Assembly: GCF_003287935.1 (NCBI RefSeq) | Contig: NZ_CP030287.1 | Span: forward strand, 2,046,001 to 2,110,000 | Source of the DNA: Streptomyces sp. ICC1 | GTDB taxonomy: Bacteria; Actinomycetota; Actinomycetes; Streptomycetales; Streptomycetaceae | Direction of reading: 5' to 3' | DNA length: 64,000 nucleotides | Part shown: positions 58,615 to 64,000 of the stretch, in pieces | Layout of the letters: the number at the start of each line of letters is the position of its first letter | Numbering within the stretch: the stretch's first letter is position 1 | The notes under the pieces: model-generated | Database searches by the model: none | Told to the model about the DNA's origin: nothing | Seen by the model: only the letters and a program-made list of their open reading frames with translations | Position numbers and translations under genes: made by a program

Positions 58615-59339
58615 GAAAGCTCCAATCCGAGGGCCGGGTGGGAGAGGGTGAGCAGCGGTGTCTCGAACGCCTCGAAGGAACGGCCCGCCGCAGCGGCGGC
58701 CGGGCGCAGCCGCCACCCGGCGTCGGCGGCGCGGTGGCGGGTGTACTCCTCGCCGAGGTACCAGCGTCCGGCCTGGCTCTGATGCGCTTGCAGGGCCTTG
58801 ATCTTGTCGTCGAGGACATCGGTGATGTCGACGAGGACGGTCGGCGCGAACTGGGATCGCGGTGCGTGGGGTTCGCCGTACAGGACGGTGCGGCACGTGC
58901 TGACCCGGGTGGCCGCGTTCGAGGCCGCCACAGCTACCGCGAGGTGGTCTTGGTGGTCGTTGGCCACCCGTGGGCTGTGGGTGATCAGCGTGGTGCAGCC
59001 GGATCGGACGAGCTCCCCTTCTAGGAGGGAGATCATGTGCCGGTCCGCGGTCAGGGCCCCGTCTTCCAGGCCGAGGCCGGACAGCTCGATACCGGTACCC
59101 GCCCATGCCGCAGCGGATTCGACGGCGCGGTCCTCCGGCCTCAGCCGCCGTCCCGCCTCGCTGTCCGCGACCGAGACGCCGTTCGCGCCGTGGGTGGCGG
59201 TCAGGATGCTGACGCGGGCGCCGGCCTGGCGGAGCCGAAGGAGGGTTCCACCACAGAGCAGTTCCGCGTCGTCGGGGTGGGCCACGACGGCGACCACGTG
59301 CTCGCGCGCATCGCCTTGGGGCCCGGGCACGGCGGTCAC
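58611..59339 (-). CDS. PIG-L family N-acetylglucosamine deacetylase-like protein
   Basis: A 242-residue zinc hydrolase. The signature AHPDDAELLCGGTLLRL is at residues 18-34, with the later zinc histidine in NDHQDHLAVA. Family members (MshB, BshB, LmbE) remove acetyl from GlcNAc conjugates. With the GT4 enzyme next to it, a GlcNAc-conjugate deacetylation step is the natural guess. GTG 59339 overlaps the upstream stop as GTGA. No signal peptide. Confidence 0.92.
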   Translation of the reverse strand: MTAVPGPQGDAREHVVAVVAHPDDAELLCGGTLLRLRQAGARVSILTATHGANGVSVADSEAGRRLRPEDRAVESAAAWAGTGIELSGLGLEDGALTADRHMISLLEGELVRSGCTTLITHSPRVANDHQDHLAVAVAASNAATRVSTCRTVLYGEPHAPRSQFAPTVLVDITDVLDDKIKALQAHQSQAGRWYLGEEYTRHRAADAGWRLRPAAAAAGRSFEAFETPLLTLSHPALGLELS

Positions 59340-59863
59340 CGGTCCTCGAAGTCGCGGTAGGACTGGGAGGGCATGGGCCCGGTGCTGTTCTGGTACTTGC
59401 CGTCGTAGAGGACGATCTCGCCGGTGGTCTCCCAGAAGGTGACCTGGCCGATCGGCATGCCGGGATAGATCAGGACCGGGGCTCCCGAGCAGTGCAGTTG
59501 GAGGGTCAGCTGACCGTAGGACCCGAGATCGATCAGGTCCGCGGTCACATGGACGAACAGTCCCAGGCGCGCGATGGAGGATTTGGCGCGGATGATGGGG
59601 ACCACGGTGTCGCTGCCGATCCGCTCCAGCGTCGGTGCGAGGTAGATGCGGTCCGGGGACAGCACCATTCCGTCCGTGGGGATCGGGTGTACTTCGAAGG
59701 CGTTCTCCCTGGCGCAGTCGAGGACTTCGGCGGTGTACCAGCCGATGGTGTCCCCGAGGTGGAAGTCCAGGCTGTTGGGCTGGATGAGGGTGGGGTCGTA
59801 GGGCGAGACCTTGATCTCGCCGCGTTCGATGCGGGCATGGATCTCGGGGCCGGTGAGGATCAC
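59336..59863 (-). CDS. dCTP deaminase-like protein with altered active site
   Basis: A 175-residue protein with the Dcd trimer fold: QPNSLDFHLGDTI, KSSIARLGLFVHVTADLIDLGS and YPGMPIGQVTF. Compared with E. coli Dcd (GRSSLARLG and VLEFYN), the Arg of GRSS is Lys (residue 94) and the catalytic Glu is Gln (residue 122, TLQLHC). It is therefore probably not a dCTP deaminase and may only bind nucleotide or have new chemistry. GTG 59863 overlaps the stop of its upstream paralogue. Confidence 0.85.
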   Translation of the reverse strand: MILTGPEIHARIERGEIKVSPYDPTLIQPNSLDFHLGDTIGWYTAEVLDCARENAFEVHPIPTDGMVLSPDRIYLAPTLERIGSDTVVPIIRAKSSIARLGLFVHVTADLIDLGSYGQLTLQLHCSGAPVLIYPGMPIGQVTFWETTGEIVLYDGKYQNSTGPMPSQSYRDFEDR

Positions 59864-60402
59864 GCGGCGACCTCCCGTACGTGGGTGCCGGCGGCTGCGT
59901 GGGGCGAACAGGGGGAAGGCTCGCTGAGGGACCCGTAATAGCCGCCATAGGGCACGATCCGGCCCCGAGGCCGCCAGAAACTGACCTGCCCGATCCGCAT
60001 GCCCGCGTACACGCGCAGCGGCTGCACGACGACGATCTCCAGGGTCCACTGGTGGATGGCGCCGAGCTGGCCGAGGTCCGCGGAGACCTGGAGGTAGGTG
60101 CCGAGCCGCCCTATCGAGGAACGGCCGATCAGACTCGTCACGAACTCGGCGCTGCCGATCCGCTCCACCGTCACGCCCAGGTAGAGGGTGCGGGGCTGCA
60201 GGACGTAGCCGCCGGGGCCGATCTCGATGCTCTCGGTCTCAGCTTCGCGGCGCGGGTCTACGGGGCTGCCGACCAGGGTCTTCAGCGTGCTGCCGAGGCG
60301 GTAGTTGTAGCTGTTGGGGTTCAGGAGAGCCGGGTCGAACGGATCGATGGTGATCGCCCCCGACGCGACCGCGTCCCGGACCGCGGGACCGGTGAGGATC
60401 AC
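59860..60402 (-). CDS. dCTP deaminase-like protein, Glu-containing paralogue
   Basis: A 180-residue Dcd-fold protein that starts like its downstream neighbour (ILTGP) and aligns with it without gaps up to residue 40. It keeps GRSSIGRLG (Arg 94) and the catalytic Glu 122 (WTLEIVV), so it may retain deaminase or dUTPase-type activity. A C-terminal tail of about 25 residues (SEPSPCSPHAAAGTHVREVAA) is extra. The two probably arose by tandem duplication and may form a mixed trimer. Overlaps both neighbours. Confidence 0.87.
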   Translation of the reverse strand: MILTGPAVRDAVASGAITIDPFDPALLNPNSYNYRLGSTLKTLVGSPVDPRREAETESIEIGPGGYVLQPRTLYLGVTVERIGSAEFVTSLIGRSSIGRLGTYLQVSADLGQLGAIHQWTLEIVVVQPLRVYAGMRIGQVSFWRPRGRIVPYGGYYGSLSEPSPCSPHAAAGTHVREVAA

Positions 60403-61199
60403 AGGACGCCTCCGACATAGGTCTGCTGCAGGAGCCGCCTCTCGTCCGGGGCGACCGTCTCCTGGCCCAGGCCGAGCGGCATGCGGCCGTGGGCGTAGCG
60501 GTGCTGGTCGAAGACGAGCAGCTGGCCGGGCAGCAGGCGCACCGCGATGCGCTGGTGCTCGACACAGGCGACGAGTCGGCCGAAGGCATCCGCAATGCGC
60601 CGCTGGTCGGCGTCGTTCGCCAGGAGTTCGCCCCGTTCCAGATGCGGCTGCATCTTCGCGGTGAACCGGACCGGCCCTTCCCCGCCGGCCGGAGGAAGGA
60701 CCGCGAACCGCTCCAGGCTGGATCCGACTCCGTGTACGCCCTCGTCGGTGAAGTACGAGTAGACCGGCTCGGACAGCAGCCTGCGGTCAACGTCGGTGAG
60801 GCTCTCGACGGCCGCCCACATGTCGGCCAGGGCCGATGCGCCGCCGCCACGCGGGTCCGAGCGCACGCAGTACAGGGCGATATAGCGGGGCATCAGGGTC
60901 CGGTCGACGAGGTCGACGTGGAGCCGGTTCTCACCCACACCGTGCGTGCGCCCCGGGTCGGCGTCGGTGCGAACGCTCAGCGTGCTCCAGCATCCGTCCT
61001 GCGGGTACACCGCCAGAACCGGGCCCAGGGCGGAGAGCAGGCTGAGCCCCAGCTCCATGTTGAGGGCGTGTGCGGCCGGGTCCTCGAAGGCGATCAGGGC
61101 CCGGCCGTTCCCGGCCCCGGACAGGTGATCGGTGAAGTCCCGCGGAGCCGTCGCGCCCCGCGTCAGGTCTCGGCTCGGAAGAGGGCTGAAGTCGTTCAT
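60399..61199 (-). CDS. TauD/TfdA-like Fe(II)/2-oxoglutarate dioxygenase
   Basis: A 266-residue predicted hydroxylase. The iron ligands are H and D in NRLHVDLVD (about residues 108-110) and H in QHRYAHGRMPLG, followed by the 2-oxoglutarate Arg region (RRLLQQTYVGG). Such enzymes hydroxylate or desaturate small molecules in antibiotic pathways. ATG 61199 overlaps the upstream stop as ATGA; its stop overlaps the next GTG. It probably tailors the operon's product or a nucleoside precursor. Confidence 0.85.
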   Translation of the reverse strand: MNDFSPLPSRDLTRGATAPRDFTDHLSGAGNGRALIAFEDPAAHALNMELGLSLLSALGPVLAVYPQDGCWSTLSVRTDADPGRTHGVGENRLHVDLVDRTLMPRYIALYCVRSDPRGGGASALADMWAAVESLTDVDRRLLSEPVYSYFTDEGVHGVGSSLERFAVLPPAGGEGPVRFTAKMQPHLERGELLANDADQRRIADAFGRLVACVEHQRIAVRLLPGQLLVFDQHRYAHGRMPLGLGQETVAPDERRLLQQTYVGGVL

Positions 61200-62374
61200 G
61201 GGGACGTCTCCTCGGTGAGGCGGGTGAGGATGCCGCGCAGGGTGCACGGCGGGTCGGCCGGCCGGTATGACAGGCCCAGCCGGTCGGCGAGGTAGCGGGT
61301 GGTGGAGACGACGGCCGGTTCTGCCGGCGGCGTCTCGGGGGCGCTCGTCACGTCCTCACCGAGCACGGAGGCCAGGTTGGCCAGAGCCCGCGCGTCCTGC
61401 AGGCCGTCGAGGACGACGATGTCGCTGTCGAAGGGCGCGCAGTTCAGCAGGTCGATACGCAGGACGTCCGCGGGCAGGCCGGTGCGCAGGCTGAAGGTGT
61501 TGACGAGGAAGGCGCCGGCCTTGGTTTCGCCCACGGCTTGTCGCGCGAGGGCACGAGCGGCGTGCTCGCGGTCCGGCAGCGGCATGGGCAGCGTGCCGAC
61601 GCGGTCCGACCCCCAGCGGAGGAAGGCGTCGACATCCTCCGCGAGCCCTTCGGCCGGCTCGGTGCCGGAGCTGAACGTGTCGATCGTGACGCGGTGGGAG
61701 CCCACCTTGTCCAGGCCCAGGCGCAGCAGCCCCATGCCGGTCTCCGGCGCCTTGGCGACGTGCCGGCCGCGGGAGCACCAGTGGGAGGACGGGCTGTGGC
61801 AGTGGCCGGCGATGACCACCGTGAGGGGCCAGTCCTGGTCCTGGTCGGTGATGTCGTGCGCGAACCCGGAGTGGCTGACGCCGACGACGAGGTCCGCACC
61901 GGCCTCCAGGAGCCGGTCCCGCTCTGCCGCGATCAGCTCGGCGGTCGGCTCCGCGTAGGTGAATCCGGACCGCTCCGAGCGCGGGACCGCGTTGAAGGCC
62001 TGCCGGCCGAGGTAGCCGACGATGCCGATGGCCAGCTCGCGGCCGCGCAGCACCAGACCGCTCTCCCACCTCCCACGGAAAGACGCCGGCGGGCGCAGGT
62101 TCGCACAGACCAGGGGAGGGAACAGGTCAGGGCGGTCCAGGCTCATCAGGTCGGCGAGGTCGTGGTTCCCGGGCACGACCGCGTCGTAGTGCTCACGGAG
62201 GATCCGCTCTTCGACCCGGCCCCCGGAGAACTCGTGGAAGGCGTTGCCACCGAAGAAGTCGCCGGCGTCCACGACCAGGGCCCCGGCCTGCCTCCGCTCA
62301 CGCAGGGCGGCCAGCATCTCGGCGCCGTCGGGAACGGAGGAGTGGAAGCAGCCGGTCGCGATCAGCTCTTGCAT
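61196..62374 (-). CDS. Calcineurin-like metallophosphoesterase / 5'-nucleotidase
   Basis: A 392-residue protein with the two-metal phosphoesterase motifs: GDFFGGN (GDxxG-type), VVPGNHDLADL, VGVSHSGFAHD and VIAGHCHSPSSHW (GHxH). A C-terminal domain resembling the 5'-nucleotidase specificity domain follows (about residues 210-390, TKAGAFLVNTFSLRTG). There is no signal peptide, unlike periplasmic UshA, so it acts in the cytoplasm. ATG 62374 has GAGGA upstream. It may dephosphorylate a nucleotide made by the operon. Confidence 0.87.
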   Translation of the reverse strand: MQELIATGCFHSSVPDGAEMLAALRERRQAGALVVDAGDFFGGNAFHEFSGGRVEERILREHYDAVVPGNHDLADLMSLDRPDLFPPLVCANLRPPASFRGRWESGLVLRGRELAIGIVGYLGRQAFNAVPRSERSGFTYAEPTAELIAAERDRLLEAGADLVVGVSHSGFAHDITDQDQDWPLTVVIAGHCHSPSSHWCSRGRHVAKAPETGMGLLRLGLDKVGSHRVTIDTFSSGTEPAEGLAEDVDAFLRWGSDRVGTLPMPLPDREHAARALARQAVGETKAGAFLVNTFSLRTGLPADVLRIDLLNCAPFDSDIVVLDGLQDARALANLASVLGEDVTSAPETPPAEPAVVSTTRYLADRLGLSYRPADPPCTLRGILTRLTEETSP

Positions 62375-62379
62375 GTTCC

Positions 62380-62985
62380 TCAGCCCCGCTCGATCGCCAC
62401 GACACGAAGAACGGACGGCGCCGACGGCCAGAAGTCGGAGCGGGAAATGCCATCGACCTCCTCCAGCCGAAGGCCGCCGCCTTCCTCGTCGAGCTGCGCC
62501 ATGGTCTGCCGGGTGATCACGACCAGCCCCCGCTCCACCCGCAGCGACGTGAAGACGTGCCGGATCAGAGCTGTGGAGAGGTCGGCGTCGAAGGGCATGA
62601 TCGCCAGGAGGTGCGTCCCGGCAGCCAGGCCCCCGTCCAGGTCGACGGCCCGGACATCGGCGATGGTCACTCGCGTGCCCTCGCCGAAGCCGGAGAGTCG
62701 GCCGGTCAGGTGGGCCCCCAGCCGGTCGTCCTTCTCCACCGCCCACAGGGGGTGCCCGGCACTGGCCGCGGCAAGCGACAGGGTCCCCAGCCCAGCGCCG
62801 ACTTCCAGTACAGGCCGACCCTTGGGGATGGCAGCGGATGCGAGCAAGCGCAGCGCCGCGTCCTCATGGCGCAGGAAGTACTGGCCCAAGTCCGCCCGTG
62901 TGGTGAAGCCCGCCGCTGCGACAGCCTCTGCCGCCGAGGGGGCCGACGGCTCCGCCAGGCCCCGGGCCGGTGCGATCTCGATCAA
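62380..62985 (-). CDS. KsgA/Erm-like SAM-dependent methyltransferase, first gene of the operon
   Basis: A 201-residue methyltransferase. LGQYFLRHEDAALRLL then VLEVGAGLGTLSLAAA (SAM motif I) and WAVEKDD (motif II) resemble rRNA adenine dimethylases, but the NLPY-type catalytic motif is replaced by AIMPFDADL, so the substrate may be different. I chose TTG 62985 because AAGGGA lies 8 bases before it; a TTG at 63054 is another option. It is 5 bases upstream of the phosphoesterase gene. A resistance role by target methylation is possible but unproven. Confidence 0.75.
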   Translation of the reverse strand: MIEIAPARGLAEPSAPSAAEAVAAAGFTTRADLGQYFLRHEDAALRLLASAAIPKGRPVLEVGAGLGTLSLAAASAGHPLWAVEKDDRLGAHLTGRLSGFGEGTRVTIADVRAVDLDGGLAAGTHLLAIMPFDADLSTALIRHVFTSLRVERGLVVITRQTMAQLDEEGGGLRLEEVDGISRSDFWPSAPSVLRVVAIERG

Positions 62986-63251
62986 CTCGGTTGTCCCTTC
63001 AAGGAGCAGCGCAAGGACACGCCGCGAGGGGGAACTGCATGGAGGGAATGGCAAGGCCGGATACGGGGAGAGGCCGGTCTGGGCCTCGTGCCGCTTGGCG
63101 TGTGCGTCACAGGAAACCGGTCCCGCAGGCTTTGCGGGAGGCGAACTAGGGGGGCGAACTCACCACGAACCAATGCGCCCCCAGCACCTGGCGCCCTACG
63201 CTCAAATCCACCTTCGAAGCACGGGCGCGACACTCGAACAGGGAGGGACCC
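62986..63251. other. Divergent promoter region of the ProRSx operon and its regulator
   Basis: A 266-base gene-free region between the methyltransferase and the plus-strand regulator. It contains a small hairpin, TCCCGCA-GGCTT-TGCGGGA (about 63120-63138), which on the minus strand would lie in the operon leader. The promoters are not obvious by eye. Confidence 0.5.
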
Positions 63252-64000
63252 GTGGCAGGCAGCCAACGGCGGGCAAGACAGCCGAACGAACCGCTGGCGC
63301 GACTCATCACGGCCGCGGGAGCCAGCCACATCTCGCTGGCCGCGCAGATCAACAAGATCGCGGCAGCGGCCGGCGTCGTCACCCGCTACGAGAAGACCAG
63401 CGTCGCCAATTGGGTGAATCTGGGGATGATCCCCCGGGGCCGGGCTCCGGAGTTCGTGGCCGCTGCGCTGCAAGAACGCCTCGGTCGGCCTGTCAGTCTC
63501 CAGGAAATCGGTATGTACCGCCGTGAACGAGGCGACGCCGACATGGGGTTGGATTTCGCACGCGACCCCGCCGACGCCGTACACGTCGCCGCGACCTACT
63601 GGAGAACCGTGGACCGCCGAAAGCTCATCACCACCGGATTCGCCGTATCCGCATACGCCACCCCGGTGATGCGCTGGATGACCACGCCGGCCGACCCGGC
63701 GGTCACCCACCAGGGCGGCCAGCGAGTGGGACGCGGGGATGTAGAGGACCTCTGGCAGGCCGCCGAGGACGCGCGGCTGTGGGATTCCCGGTACGGAGGC
63801 GGAAACGGGAAGGCGAACTCGGTCACCGAATGCCTCAAGCTCAAGGCGGCCCCGCTGCTTACGGGTACCTACACCGAGACGGTGGGCAAAGAACTGTTCA
63901 CCGCCACCGCCGAGCTCTCCCGCGTCGTCGGATGGAGTGCCTTCGACATGGGACAGCACGAACTCGCGCAGCGCCATTTCGTCCAGGCCCTGCGCCTGGC
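63252..64000 (+). CDS. HTH regulator of the Streptomyces TPR type, cut by the window end
   Basis: The first 249 codons of a regulator. The N-terminus has an HTH-like region (LITAAGASHISLAAQINKIA, TRYEKTSVANWVNLGMIPR), a twin-helix DRRKLITTGFAVSAYATPVM segment, and the start of a helical repeat domain (LWQAAEDARLWDSRYGG, QHELAQRHFVQALRLA). This layout is common in Streptomyces cluster-linked regulators. GTG 63252 has GGAGGG 6-10 bases upstream. It is divergent from the operon and is its likely regulator. The 3' end lies outside the window. Confidence 0.82.
   Translation, partial: MAGSQRRARQPNEPLARLITAAGASHISLAAQINKIAAAAGVVTRYEKTSVANWVNLGMIPRGRAPEFVAAALQERLGRPVSLQEIGMYRRERGDADMGLDFARDPADAVHVAATYWRTVDRRKLITTGFAVSAYATPVMRWMTTPADPAVTHQGGQRVGRGDVEDLWQAAEDARLWDSRYGGGNGKANSVTECLKLKAAPLLTGTYTETVGKELFTATAELSRVVGWSAFDMGQHELAQRHFVQALRL

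Overview
This is a high-GC actinobacterial window, almost certainly Streptomyces. The evidence is the codon use, the frequent GTG/TTG starts, a Streptomyces-type run of housekeeping genes (GDPD, DUF5926, aminopeptidase P, copper proteins, pheA, serS) and five exact copies of the parS site TGTTTCACGTGAAACA. The parS sites and a cluster of DnaA boxes place it in the core chromosome close to oriC. It looks like part of a draft assembly: a degraded copy of a Nextera transposase adaptor sits at 1195-1228, exactly where two truncated genes meet.

Layout. 1-1194: a histidine kinase cut at both ends. 1229-1400: the start of a minus-strand protein cut by the same junction. 1.6-10.1 kb: GDPD, an ATP-binding regulator, DUF5926, a repeat-bearing secreted protein, a Prim-Pol-like protein, a GAF/SpoIIE phosphatase, aminopeptidase P and an RsbW-like kinase. 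10.3-16.6 kb: a copper/iron block (membrane protein, YcnI, Sco1, PCuAC, CopC-CopD fusion, Tat-exported DyP peroxidase). 16.7-20.2 kb: pheA, a DnaA-box cluster, serS and a HAD phosphatase. 20.4-27.1 kb: a membrane protein, a two-component pair, a rhomboid-like protein flanked by parS sites, and four ABC-transporter genes. 27.3-38.8 kb: an M24 protein, an alpha/beta-hydrolase/SDR fusion, a MerR regulator, an aquaporin, KptA, an HSP90/TPR pair and an F420-type oxidoreductase.

From about 39.2 kb the content becomes accessory. An MFS transporter with an abnormal C-terminal tail is followed by an aminoglycoside-phosphotransferase-like gene split by a 9.2 kb Tn554-like transposon (40910-50135). The transposon carries three overlapping large recombination genes, a small coiled-coil gene, an IS5 remnant, an ArsR/MFS pair and a small zinc-ribbon gene. 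Removing it rejoins the kinase in frame and restores the catalytic motif HGDNQPRNW.

The most striking part is 53.7-63.0 kb. Nine minus-strand genes, eight of them joined by ATGA, GTGA or 8-nt overlaps, run methyltransferase, metallophosphoesterase, TauD-like dioxygenase, two dCTP-deaminase-like proteins, PIG-L deacetylase, WbqC-like protein, GT4 glycosyltransferase and a second prolyl-tRNA synthetase. They are followed by a tRNA gene with its own promoter and a MurG-like glycosyltransferase. The tRNA has a proline-type acceptor end (C1:G72, A73, encoded CCA) but an alanine anticodon, AGC, and lacks U33. This matches the ProRSx/tRNA-ProA pair reported to make Streptomyces plant pathogens read GCU alanine codons partly as proline. 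Here the synthetase is translationally tied to what looks like a sugar/nucleotide biosynthetic operon, a link I do not know to be described. A HIT protein, an ABC exporter and a divergent regulator complete the region.
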